Shown here in pieces: positions 17,462-25,149 of a DNA stretch of 64,000 bases (its first letter is position 1; each line of letters starts with the position of its first letter). The stretch is from NCBI RefSeq assembly GCF_014204865.1, contig NZ_JACHMG010000001.1, positions 4,614,501 to 4,678,500 of the forward strand, in the 5' to 3' direction. The notes beneath the pieces are model-generated. The model was given only the letters and a program-made list of their open reading frames with translations. It was not told where the DNA came from and ran no database searches. Both the position numbers and the translations under genes were made by a program. This DNA is from Amycolatopsis jiangsuensis. Lineage in GTDB: Bacteria; Actinomycetota; Actinomycetes; Mycobacteriales; Pseudonocardiaceae.

Positions 17462-17910
17462 GGCTCCTCCACCGGATTTGCGACAACTGGGCGCGAGGTT
17501 AACCAGCGGCGAGCCGCACCGGCAGCCCCCCGGAGAGTGAACCTGAGGACACTCTCCGCATCCTCGATCGTCTTTCTCCGCCGCCCCGGACAACGGATTT
17601 GTCCGCGCTTCCTCTCGCCGAACCCCGCGACTCGTGCAACAATCGGAGTTGCTGACACACCCCCGGTCAGCGCCTGTGGAGATCCCCTCCGACCCCCGCG
17701 TTCCTCCCCCTGGCGCGGGGGTCTCTCCATTTCGGAGTGGTGTCACAGCCCCGCGCAATCGTTGCTTCCGCGAAACTTTGACGCACAGTGGTGGAATGCG
17801 ATGATCAACTGGGCTGTTCAGGTGATCGAATAGGCTCAACGAGCCGGATAAATCGTGTGTTGTGGCTCACAGTGGTTTGTTTGCCGAGACCGAACCGTTA
17901 TCGTGTCTGC
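17462..17910. other. Divergent intergenic region with a terminator-like hairpin
   Basis: No gene is seen in these 449 bases. A perfect hairpin GACCCCCGCG/CGCGGGGGTC spans 17691-17723. The part from 17730 to 17910 is less GC-rich and should hold the promoter of the gene starting at 17911; TTATCG at 17898-17903 is so close to that GTG that the message may be leaderless. Confidence 0.45.
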
Positions 17911-18327
17911 GTGCCTCTTCCCTCCCTCAGCCGCCTGAGCACCCGTACCAACCTCAAGGCCGTCTCGACCGGACGGCACCGCACCGTCGCCAAGACCGTG
18001 GAAGACGAGATCGTCGAGGACAACGAGCTCACCAGCTACCTCGCCGCCCTCGCGCCGGACTCCGACCCGGAGAGCACCGGCACCGGCAGCCGCTTCGGTG
18101 ACGCGCAGGTCTACCAGCTGCGCCTGAACCTGATCGCCAGCCAGCAGCTCAAGGACCTCGCGAACGAGCGTGACCTGTCGCCGCAGGCGCTCGCGCAGGA
18201 GTGGCTGCTGGAGCGCCTCTCGTGGGAGGGCCAGGCCGCCTCGGCGCAGGACCGCCGCGAGTCCGACGCGCTCACCGACGAATACCGTTTCCCGCGGGAC
18301 GCGTTCGACCAGCCGGTCGGCCGCTGA
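17911..18327 (+). CDS. Conserved hypothetical protein with ribbon-helix-helix-like C-terminal half
   Basis: The product has 138 residues from the GTG at 17911. The first 60 residues are basic then acidic (TVEDEIVEDNELTSYLAAL). The second half, VYQLRLNLIASQQLKDLANERDLSPQALAQEWLLERL in two helices after a strand, resembles a CopG/MetJ-type ribbon-helix-helix unit, which would make it a small DNA-binding protein. There is no clear ribosome-binding site before the GTG, and a -10-like TTATCG lies 8-13 bases upstream, so a leaderless message is likely. A strong terminator follows. Confidence 0.65.
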   Translation: MPLPSLSRLSTRTNLKAVSTGRHRTVAKTVEDEIVEDNELTSYLAALAPDSDPESTGTGSRFGDAQVYQLRLNLIASQQLKDLANERDLSPQALAQEWLLERLSWEGQAASAQDRRESDALTDEYRFPRDAFDQPVGR

Positions 18328-18341
18328 CCCACCCCCAGACG

Positions 18342-18376
18342 AAAACCCCCGGCTTCCCCCGACGGCCGGGGGTTTT
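18342..18376 (+). terminator. Rho-independent terminator after the ribbon-helix-helix-like gene
   Basis: AAAACCCCCGGC (18342-18353) pairs with GCCGGGGGTTTT (18365-18376), a 12-bp perfect stem followed by CTTGT. It lies 15 bases after the stop codon at 18327. Confidence 0.85.
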
Positions 18377-18655
18377 CTTGTGCCGGGCGGTCGGGACCTC
18401 TTCTTCCGAGCCGCACCGCGGTCAGGCTTCGCCCGCCGGCCGGTAGCGCGGCCCCGCGGCTGGTTCATGTGAGTGACGAGGCACTGGCTGCCCTCACCGA
18501 AAGGTGACCGGGAGTGATACCTGACAGCAGCCGGCGGAGACTTCCGACGGTCGGCCATGCACCACGGCCGCCGATTCGCGTCCCGACACGGCCGCGGAAA
18601 CCAGCGACAGAAGCGCGACCGCGTCGTCCGCGCGCCCCAAGACACGTCCTCGCCT

Positions 18656-18990
18656 ACGGCGACACCGCAACCACATCGCCCCGCGACTCCACGGTCACAT
18701 CCCAAGGCCACCAGCGACACCGTGACCACGCCAACCCCGCGACCCACACCACGCCCATCGCCCACGGCGACACCGCAACCACATCGCCCCGCGACTCCAC
18801 GGTCACACCCCAAGGCCACCAGTACACCGCACCACGCCGCCCCCACGACTCCACGGCCGTCAGCAGCACTGCCACCACGCCAACCTCGCGCCCTAAGCCA
18901 CGCCCATCGCCACCAGCGACGCTGCAACCACACCGTCTCCACGACTCAAAGCCACACCCCCTGGCCGCCAGCCACGATGCGACCGCAGCC
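18656..18990. repeat. About 108-bp direct repeat array in a 797-base gene-free gap
   Basis: A 59-base segment (18656-18714) recurs at 18764-18822 with one difference, giving a 108-base period. It contains ACCGCAACCACATCGCCCCG. A third, more decayed unit lies from about 18895 to 18990. The whole gap 18328-19124 has no credible gene on either strand; open frames there are repeats read in several frames and lack ribosome-binding sites. Confidence 0.75.
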
Positions 18991-19061
18991 CAAGACACGA
19001 CCCGACAGCGACAGTGCACCCCCACCGCGCTCGCGCCCGGACCGCGCCCGGACAAGGAAAA

Positions 19062-19088
19062 GGCCCCGGCGAACGAATCGCCGGGGCC
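19062..19088 (-). terminator. Terminator downstream of the first cold-shock gene
   Basis: GGCCCCGGCGA and TCGCCGGGGCC form an 11-bp perfect stem with a 5-base loop, flanked by CCTTTTCC on the minus-strand 3' side. It lies 37 bases past the stop codon of the cold-shock gene. Confidence 0.8.
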
Positions 19089-19124
19089 CTTCACTCAGGC
19101 CTGAGAAAACGCGCAGGGCCTGTC

Positions 19125-19328
19125 TCAGATCGCGCGGACCTTCTGGGCCTGCGGGCCCTTCTGTCCCTGGCCGACCTCGAACTCCACTCGCTGATTTTCT
19201 TCAAGGGTGCGGAAACCACGACCCTCGATCTCCGAGTAGTGCACGAAAACGTCGCCTTCTCCGCCGTCCTGCGCGATGAAGCCGAAGCCCTTCTCCGCGT
19301 TGAACCACTTCACAGTGCCTTGCGCCAC
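19125..19328 (-). CDS. Cold-shock domain protein (CspA family)
   Basis: This 67-residue protein is a single OB-fold nucleic-acid-binding domain. RNP1 (KGFGFI) and RNP2 (VFVHY) are both intact, and the length is standard for bacterial CspA. These proteins bind single-stranded RNA and act as RNA chaperones. It is monocistronic, with a strong terminator downstream and a long, less structured upstream region likely holding its leader. A second member of the family is encoded at 34291-34494, with differences mainly in the linker and C-terminus (AQKVRAI here). Confidence 0.95.
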   Translation of the reverse strand: MAQGTVKWFNAEKGFGFIAQDGGEGDVFVHYSEIEGRGFRTLEENQRVEFEVGQGQKGPQAQKVRAI

Positions 19329-19786
19329 CGCTGTACTCCTCGTTACAGATCCGCTTCGAATGCCCCCGAAGCGGCACCCCGGCCGTCCCGGGCGGTTCCA
19401 ACGAAGTCGAGCGAAGAGCTGTACGGCCCCACGGCTCGCGTCAGAAGTTCCGCGAGTGTGAAGCCACTAACACGCAAAACGACGGCCTGGGGGCAGCCTA
19501 CCGGGATCTCGCCAAATCTGAACCCCGTTGATCGACGCGATCGGTTCCATCGGGCGGACGTCACCGGAACGTCGTATCGCTGCCTACGCTGTGCTGTCAG
19601 ACCTGCCGGTTAGCCTGGTCTCGTGCGTCCAGCGTGAACCCGTTGCGCACGGAGAGCGACCGGATGGGCGGAAACAGTGAGGCGCGTACCAGCAAATGTG
19701 ATGCTGGTCACCACCCGATCGGTCAACGTGCCGGCGGTTTCGGACGTCTGGATGGTCGGGGACTCCAGGGGAGATTGGGGATCAGG
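19329..19786. other. Divergent gap between cold-shock gene and L,D-transpeptidase gene
   Basis: These 458 bases hold no gene. The part next to the cold-shock gene probably encodes its 5' leader. The open frame that reaches back to 19634 ahead of the transpeptidase lacks a ribosome-binding site and ends in the lipoprotein signal, so it is taken as noncoding. Confidence 0.45.
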
Positions 19787-20989
19787 GTGACATTCCGACA
19801 CTTCGCGCGCCGGCGGGGCGCGATTGCGGTGCTGGGCGTGGTCGCGGCGCTCACGCTCGGCGCGTGCAGCAGTGAGCCGACCGTCAGCGCCAGCGGAACC
19901 GAAGGGGGTGGGCCCACGTCCGAGGCGCCCGCCGCCAAACCGGCCAGTCTCACGCTGACCCCGGCCGCGGGCACCGAGGACGTGGCGCCGGGCAAACCGG
20001 CGAAGGTGGCCGTCACGAACGGCACGCTGACGTCGGTCACGCTCACCAATCCGGACGGCAAGCAGGTGCAGGGGCAGCCGTCGGCGGACAAGAAGAGCTG
20101 GAGCACCAGCGAGGACCTCGGCTACGGCAAGACCTACACCTGGTCCGGCCAGGCGACCGGCGAGGACGGCAAGCAGGTGCCGGTCAACGGGGCCTTCACC
20201 ACCGTCGACCCGAAACGGCAGATGGCCGGCAGCCTCAACGTCGGAGACGGGCAGACCTACGGCATCGCGATGCCGATCTCGCTCACCTTCCCGCGCGCGG
20301 TCAAGGACAAGGCCGCGGTCGAGCGAGCGCTGTCGGTGAAGACCGAACCGGAGACCGAGGGCTCCTGGGCCTGGCTCAACGGCGACACCTCGGTGCACTG
20401 GCGGCCGAAGGAGTACTTCGAACCGGGCACCAAGGTCACGGTGGACGCGCAGCTCTACGGCGTCGCGATGGGTGGCGGCACCTACGGCCGCCACGACGTG
20501 TCGGCGAAGTTCACCATCGGCCGGTCGCAGATCGTGAAGGGCAACACCAAGGAACACACCATGCAGGTCGTCCGCGACGGCAAGCAGGTGATGGACTTCC
20601 CGGTCAGCTACGGGCTCGACTCCGACCCCGGCCGGGTCACCCACAGCGGGGTGCACGTGGTGATGTCCAAGCACTCCACGTACTCGATGAGCAACCCGCG
20701 CTACAACTACACCGACGTCAACGTGCCGTGGGCAGTGCGGATCTCGAACAACGGCGAGTTCATCCACGGCCTGGCCGGCTCGGTCTGGGCGCAGGGCAAG
20801 AAAAACATCTCGCACGGCTGCCTGAACCTCTCGCCCGCCAACGCGAAGAAGTACTACGACAGCGTGCTGCCCGGCGATCCGGTGGAGATCTCCGGCAGCA
20901 CCCAGCAGCTGGGCTCCAAGGACGGCGACTACAGCGACTGGACCTACGACTGGACGGCGTGGAGCAAGCTCTCCGCGCTGAGCAGCTGA
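19787..20989 (+). CDS. Lipoprotein L,D-transpeptidase (YkuD domain with Ig-like domains)
   Basis: This enzyme forms 3-3 cross-links in peptidoglycan at the outer face of the membrane. The GTG at 19787 has GGGG six bases upstream and opens a lipoprotein signal (VLGVVAALTLGAC, lipid Cys27). Two Ig-like domains follow (about residues 50-150 and 150-250). The catalytic YkuD domain carries ISHGCLNL with catalytic Cys345 and an upstream HSGVHVV segment. Length (400 residues) and order match mycobacterial LdtMt2-type enzymes. The gene end (LSALSS-stop) lies in an 8-bp tandem repeat, GAGCAGCT three times. Confidence 0.92.
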   Translation: MTFRHFARRRGAIAVLGVVAALTLGACSSEPTVSASGTEGGGPTSEAPAAKPASLTLTPAAGTEDVAPGKPAKVAVTNGTLTSVTLTNPDGKQVQGQPSADKKSWSTSEDLGYGKTYTWSGQATGEDGKQVPVNGAFTTVDPKRQMAGSLNVGDGQTYGIAMPISLTFPRAVKDKAAVERALSVKTEPETEGSWAWLNGDTSVHWRPKEYFEPGTKVTVDAQLYGVAMGGGTYGRHDVSAKFTIGRSQIVKGNTKEHTMQVVRDGKQVMDFPVSYGLDSDPGRVTHSGVHVVMSKHSTYSMSNPRYNYTDVNVPWAVRISNNGEFIHGLAGSVWAQGKKNISHGCLNLSPANAKKYYDSVLPGDPVEISGSTQQLGSKDGDYSDWTYDWTAWSKLSALSS

Positions 20990-21024
20990 GCAGCTGAGCA
21001 GCTGAGCGCATCGGCAGGACCGGG

Positions 21025-21054
21025 CGGCCGGGAGACCCCAGTGGCTCCCGGCCG
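21025..21054 (+). terminator. Terminator after the L,D-transpeptidase gene
   Basis: CGGCCGGGAG (21025-21034) and CTCCCGGCCG (21045-21054) form a 10-bp perfect stem, 36 bases after the stop codon. There is no strong T run, as is common in this group. Confidence 0.65.
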
Positions 21055-21162
21055 TTCGCGGTTTCCGGGAAATCCGATGCAACCCGGCGCGCGGCCGGCC
21101 GCATGACCAGTACGAGGAAGCGCCGCCGATCCGGGCCGGCGCTCGTGAACGAGGAGGAAGTC

Positions 21163-21468
21163 GTGCGCATTCGCTTCGCTGTGGGCTTCGGTGCCCTGCT
21201 GCTGGCCGGAGGAATCGCGACCGGTGGGGCGGTCGCTTTCGCGTCGGACACCCCGTCGGAGCCGCGGCCGGCGCCGTCGGCCCCGCAGGCACCGTCGCAG
21301 GCGCCGACCGACGCACCGCGCCCGTCGGCCACCCGCGCGCCCGAGCCTGACCGGTCCCGCCCGTCGGCAAGCCCGCAGGCGCCCCGCTCGAACGGAAAGG
21401 TCCGCGTGCCGACCGCGGTGCCCGCGGGCCCGACCGGCGACCTGCACCTCCCGGCCATCCGAGGCTGA
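21163..21468 (+). CDS. Small secreted Pro/Ala-rich protein
   Basis: The product has 101 residues from the GTG at 21163, which has GAGGAGGAAG directly upstream; the frame could open at 21103 but without such a site. Residues 1-28 form a signal peptide (RIRFAVGFGALLLAGG). The rest is a Pro/Ala/Ser/Arg-rich linker-like stretch with no domain. It ends eight bases before the sigma factor gene and may be co-transcribed with it, so it could be a product or regulator of that sigma system. No function is recognised. Confidence 0.55.
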   Translation: MRIRFAVGFGALLLAGGIATGGAVAFASDTPSEPRPAPSAPQAPSQAPTDAPRPSATRAPEPDRSRPSASPQAPRSNGKVRVPTAVPAGPTGDLHLPAIRG

Positions 21469-21475
21469 TCACCAG

Positions 21476-22021
21476 GTGGTTTCCCGCTCCCGTCCGAAGT
21501 CCGGGCCGGGCTCGCCGTGGGACGGCGAGTTCGCCCGGTACTTCGGCGAGCGCGCGCACAGTCTGCGGGCCACTGCCTACCTGCTGTGCGGGGACTGGCA
21601 CCGCGCCGAGGACCTCACGCAGGCTGCGCTGCTCAAGCTGTATCTCGCGTGGCCACGGCTGGAGCGCCACGACGCGCTCGACGCGTACGCCCGCAAGGTG
21701 GTGCTGCGCACCTTTCTCGCGGAGAATCGGCGCAGCCGGTGGAAGCGGGAGCGGCTCACCGACCTGCCGCCGGACGTCGCGGCCCCGCCCGCGGCGGACG
21801 AGACCGATCCGCTGATCCGGCAGGCACTGGCCGTGCTGGGTCCGCGGCAACGCGCCGTGCTGGTGCTGCGGTACTTCGAGGACCTGTCCGTCGAGGAGAC
21901 GGCGGAGGCACTCGGCTGCAGCACCGGCACCGTGAAAAGCCAGGCCGCGCGTGGCCTGGCGACCTTGCGCACCCGGCTGGGCCCGCACTTCGCGACCCTG
22001 CCAGTCCACGGAGGGAGGTGA
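21476..22021 (+). CDS. ECF RNA polymerase sigma factor, SigE family
   Basis: This 181-residue protein directs RNA polymerase to a regulon of its own. Region 2 reads FARYFGERAHSLRATAYLL and CGDWHRAEDLTQAALLKLY, a signature of the SigE family of ECF factors in actinobacteria. Region 4 contains LGPRQRAVLVLRYFEDLSVEE and TAEALGCSTGTVKSQAARGL. The GTG at 21476 is the likely start. Four bases after its stop comes the ATG of a single-pass membrane protein, preceded by GGAGGTGACGAG inside this gene, so the pair is translationally coupled and the partner may act as anti-sigma factor. Confidence 0.9.
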   Translation: MVSRSRPKSGPGSPWDGEFARYFGERAHSLRATAYLLCGDWHRAEDLTQAALLKLYLAWPRLERHDALDAYARKVVLRTFLAENRRSRWKRERLTDLPPDVAAPPAADETDPLIRQALAVLGPRQRAVLVLRYFEDLSVEETAEALGCSTGTVKSQAARGLATLRTRLGPHFATLPVHGGR

Positions 22022-22025
22022 CGAG

Positions 22026-22490
22026 ATGGATCCCGACGACGACGTCCGCGCCCTGCTCTCGCAGGTACCGGACGGACCCCCGCTGCGGCTCGACGCGGCC
22101 GGCGTGATCGCCCGCGGCGCGGCAGTCCGGCGGCGGCGGAAGCGCTGGGCCGTCGCGGCCAGCTCCGCGGCGACGGCGGCGGTGCTCGTGGTGGCCGGTC
22201 TCGCGGTCGGCAACCACGGTGGCACGCCGGCCCCGGTCGAACCCGCGAAACCCGGTCTCGCCACCGTTCCCTCCAGCCCGCCGCGGAGCCCGGCGAGCCA
22301 GCGGCCGGGTACGGCGGAGCCGTCGGACCGGCCCGCCACCTCACCGTCTCGGGACCGCCGTTCCGGCTCGTCCTCGCCACCCCGGGCCTCGCGAACCATG
22401 GCTCCGGCGCCGCCCTACGAGCCGCCGTTGACCAGGCAACGCCCGTCCTCGACGCCGGACGGTCCGCGGCCGACGGCCGAACCCGGCTGA
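22026..22490 (+). CDS. Single-pass membrane protein, putative partner of the SigE-family factor
   Basis: The 154-residue product has an acidic N-terminus (MDPDDDVRALLSQVPDG), an Arg-rich stop-transfer stretch, one helix at about residues 40-60 (WAVAASSAATAAVLVV) and a long Pro/Ser/Arg-rich outer tail. Such proteins follow SigE-family genes in many actinobacteria and may hold the sigma factor at the membrane, but no zinc-binding HxxxCxxC motif is present. The tail is unusually Ser/Pro/Arg-rich and does not look folded, so it may have decayed. Function is inferred from position only. Confidence 0.6.
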   Translation: MDPDDDVRALLSQVPDGPPLRLDAAGVIARGAAVRRRRKRWAVAASSAATAAVLVVAGLAVGNHGGTPAPVEPAKPGLATVPSSPPRSPASQRPGTAEPSDRPATSPSRDRRSGSSSPPRASRTMAPAPPYEPPLTRQRPSSTPDGPRPTAEPG

Positions 22491-22723
22491 CCAACCGCCA
22501 TCCAAGGCGCTGACCTGCGAAAACGTTCCCTTACCCAGGGTGCACGACTGATGAAACCCACGACCGTCCAAGAGTGGCCGAGGTCACCGGTCCGATGTGG
22601 GGTTTCGACGAAATATCCCGGGCTCTCGGTGCGATGTTCTCTGTGGTGGCCGATGGGGTCGCCGAAACCAGTCGCTCAGCCGGCACAGTACTGGCCGGCC
22701 CGAGAACTTGAGGAGGAAGCACC

Positions 22724-22843
22724 ATGGTGCTCGTCGCACTGATGATCGAAACCGTTGTTGCCGTCGTGGTTGCCGGTGGCCTGGCTGCCTGGGCCCGTAA
22801 GCGCTTCACTCCTCGCCCGGTCGAGGCAGCCGAAGCCCGCTGA
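22724..22843 (+). CDS. 39-residue membrane peptide
   Basis: The start ATG has an ideal AGGAGGAAG site at 22711-22719. The peptide begins MVLVALMIETVVAVVVAGG, one hydrophobic helix of about 22 residues, followed by a basic WARKRF segment and a short polar tail. A perfect terminator hairpin follows 26 bases after the stop. A good start site, membrane helix, positive-inside tail and own terminator together support a real small gene, although it resembles no family I can name. The 233 bases before it should hold its promoter. Confidence 0.65.
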   Translation: MVLVALMIETVVAVVVAGGLAAWARKRFTPRPVEAAEAR

Positions 22844-22869
22844 CCTGCCGGTAGGCAACACGGAAAACA

Positions 22870-22904
22870 GCACCGCCCCCGTCCACTGTGGACGGGGGCG
22901 GTGC
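22870..22904. terminator. Bidirectional terminator between the small membrane peptide and the MHS transporter
   Basis: GCACCGCCCCCGTCCA and TGGACGGGGGCGGTGC form a 16-bp perfect stem with a 3-base loop. It sits between two convergent genes and can serve both. Confidence 0.9.
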
Positions 22905-22919
22905 TCGTTCAGGTCGTAC

Positions 22920-24275
22920 TCATTTGGCAGCGACGAACTTCCCGCCGGTGTCGGCGGTGTCGATCTGCTCGATCGGCACCTTCGACGTCTCCGGGATCCG
23001 CAGGATCGGGACGATCGCGATGAGCCCGGCCACGATCAGGTAGTACGCCGGCCAGTCCGCGTTGCCGGTGCTGTCCACCAGTGCCGTGACGATCACCCCG
23101 CAGGTACCGCCGAACAGCGAGGTGGACACGTTGTACCCGATGGCGAACGAGCCGTAGCGCACGCGCGTCGGGAACATCGCCGGGAACGTCGAGCCGATCA
23201 CCGCCAGCATCAGCGCCAGCAGCACCGCCACCAGCAGGAAGCCGACGATCAGCCACACCAGGCTGCCGGCCTGCATCAGCTTGATCGACGGCCAGCTCAG
23301 CACGACGAACCCGATGGCCGCGGTGAGCAGCAGCGGTTTCCGGCCGATCCGGTCGGACAGCGCACCCAGCGGGATCAGCAGCGCGAACTGCACCAGCTCG
23401 ACCCCGATGACGATCAGGCTGGACTCGGTGTCGCCGATCTTCAGTGTGTCGGTGAAGTACGACGGCATCGTGGTCAACAGCATGTAGTCGGCGATGTTGA
23501 CCAGCAGCACGATCCCGATCAGGTTCAGGATCATCCGCCAGTTGCGCTGCAGGGTCTCCCGCAACGGCGCCTTCTGTGCCTTCTCGCCCGCCGCCTCGAG
23601 CCGCCGGAACTCCGGCGTGTCCTCGAGCTTCGACCGCAGGTAGAGCCCGATCGCACCGATCGGCAGCGCGATGAAGAACGGGATGCGCCAACCCCATGTG
23701 TCGAACTGCTCGGTCGAAAGCGACAGCGACACGATCAACACGACCGCGTTGCCCAGCACGTAGCCGGCCAGCGTGCCCATCTCCAGGAAGGAGCCGAAGA
23801 AACCCCGGCGCTTGGTCGGGGCGTACTCGGCGATGAAGGTCGCCGCGCCGCCGTACTCGCCACCGGTGGAGAAGCCCTGAATCAGGCGCAGCAGCAGAAC
23901 CGCGATCGGCGCCGCGATGCCCATGCTGTACCCGCCGGAGTAGGTCGGCAGCACCCCGACCAGGAAGGTGCAGCCGGACATCAGCAGAATGGTGATCGCG
24001 AGGACCTTCTGCCGGCCCAGTTTGTCCCCCAGCGGGCCGAAGAACGCACCGCCGAACGGCCGCACGATGAAGCCCACGGCCAGCAACGCCAGCGATTTCA
24101 GCACCGCGTTGCCCTCACCGGGGAAGAACACGCTGCCGATGGTCGCGGCGATCGCCCCGGAGGTGAAAACACCGTAGTCGTACCACTCGGTGGCGTTACC
24201 CATCGCGGACGCGATCACGGCTCGCTTGACGGTTCTCGGATCGACCTCGGGTTTCCCCGTCGTTGCGTCACTCAT
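22920..24275 (-). CDS. MFS transporter of the metabolite:H+ symporter (MHS) family
   Basis: This 451-residue carrier has twelve membrane helices and the MHS pattern: an N-terminal SAMGNATEWYDYGVFTSGA segment, the loop 2-3 motif FGPLGDKLGRQKVL and the loop 8-9 motif ALSDRIGRKPLLL. Relatives import proline/betaine, shikimate, citrate or 2-oxoglutarate. The start at 24275 has GAGGAGG upstream; a frame to 24305 also exists. It is divergent from the thioesterase gene. The exact organic acid or amino-acid substrate cannot be read from the sequence. Confidence 0.9.
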   Translation of the reverse strand: MSDATTGKPEVDPRTVKRAVIASAMGNATEWYDYGVFTSGAIAATIGSVFFPGEGNAVLKSLALLAVGFIVRPFGGAFFGPLGDKLGRQKVLAITILLMSGCTFLVGVLPTYSGGYSMGIAAPIAVLLLRLIQGFSTGGEYGGAATFIAEYAPTKRRGFFGSFLEMGTLAGYVLGNAVVLIVSLSLSTEQFDTWGWRIPFFIALPIGAIGLYLRSKLEDTPEFRRLEAAGEKAQKAPLRETLQRNWRMILNLIGIVLLVNIADYMLLTTMPSYFTDTLKIGDTESSLIVIGVELVQFALLIPLGALSDRIGRKPLLLTAAIGFVVLSWPSIKLMQAGSLVWLIVGFLLVAVLLALMLAVIGSTFPAMFPTRVRYGSFAIGYNVSTSLFGGTCGVIVTALVDSTGNADWPAYYLIVAGLIAIVPILRIPETSKVPIEQIDTADTGGKFVAAK

Positions 24276-24477
24276 CCCCTCGGCGACCTCCTCGTGCACG
24301 GACAATGGATCGGGTCGGACTCATTCGACCAGTCTTGTCCTCCCGGGATTAATCGGCATAGCGAACGGGAAAACTTCTACCGTCCGGAATTCACCGGTTA
24401 CTGTCCGCTGAAGAAAATGGCCCGTGCAGGTCAGGGCGGGTGCCCTGGGATCCTTCGGCCGAGTTAACGTCGCTGCC

Positions 24478-25068
24478 ATGAGTCGTGTTTCAGGTCCCTG
24501 GCCGCCGGTCGACGTCGAGCCGCCGGCCGCCCATCCGAAGGCACCCGCGCCCGGCACCGACCTCGGCGTGCACTACGACGAGTGCTTTGGTTGCGGCGAC
24601 GACGTCGAGGCGGGCCTGCACCTGCGCTCGACGGTCGGCGAAGGCAACACGGTGCACTCGAAGTTCACCGTCACCCCGGCCCACCAGGGCGCCCCGGGGC
24701 TGGCCCACGGCGGCCTGCTGGCCTGCGCGTTCGACGAGGCACTCGGGTCGGCGGTGGGCAACCTGCTGCGCCGGCCCGCGGTGACCGGCAAGCTCGAGAC
24801 CGACTTCCGCCGTCCGGTACCGGTCGGCTCGACGCTCTACATCGAGGCCCGGCTCGACGGCACGGCCGGGCGCAAGATCTACGTGAGCGCCGACGGCAGG
24901 CTCGACGCCGCCGACGGCCCGATCGCGGTGTCCGCTCGCGGCCTGTTCGTCCAGGTCGGGTTCGAGCACTTCAGCACGCACGGCGATCCGCAGGCGCTGG
25001 ACAAGCTCGCCGAAGCCAACCGCAAGAACGAGCGCACCCGCGGCGACGAATGGGAGATCAACCCCTGA
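24478..25068 (+). CDS. PaaI-like hotdog-fold thioesterase
   Basis: The 196-residue protein carries a 4HBT hotdog domain of the PaaI type that hydrolyses acyl-CoA thioesters. The core motif GAPGLAHGGLLACAFDEALG places HGG and the acidic Glu/Asp residue in the usual active-site helix. An N-terminal stretch with CFGCGDD (two Cys) is seen in a subset of actinobacterial members. The ATG at 24478 is preferred over 24424 because the extra residues look like promoter sequence. It is transcribed away from the MHS transporter gene and ends at a shared terminator with pknG. Confidence 0.8.
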   Translation: MSRVSGPWPPVDVEPPAAHPKAPAPGTDLGVHYDECFGCGDDVEAGLHLRSTVGEGNTVHSKFTVTPAHQGAPGLAHGGLLACAFDEALGSAVGNLLRRPAVTGKLETDFRRPVPVGSTLYIEARLDGTAGRKIYVSADGRLDAADGPIAVSARGLFVQVGFEHFSTHGDPQALDKLAEANRKNERTRGDEWEINP

Positions 25069-25084
25069 CCCGCGACGCACGAAA

Positions 25085-25135
25085 ACCGTCAAGGTCTCAT
25101 TCCGGCAACCAAACCCCCTGAACGAGACCTTGACG
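25085..25135. terminator. Bidirectional terminator between thioesterase and pknG
   Basis: CCGTCAAGGTCTC (25085-25097) pairs perfectly with GAGACCTTGACGG (25123-25135), a 13-bp stem with a 25-base loop, located between the two convergent genes. Confidence 0.75.
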
Positions 25136-25149
25136 GATCTGACGGCAGG

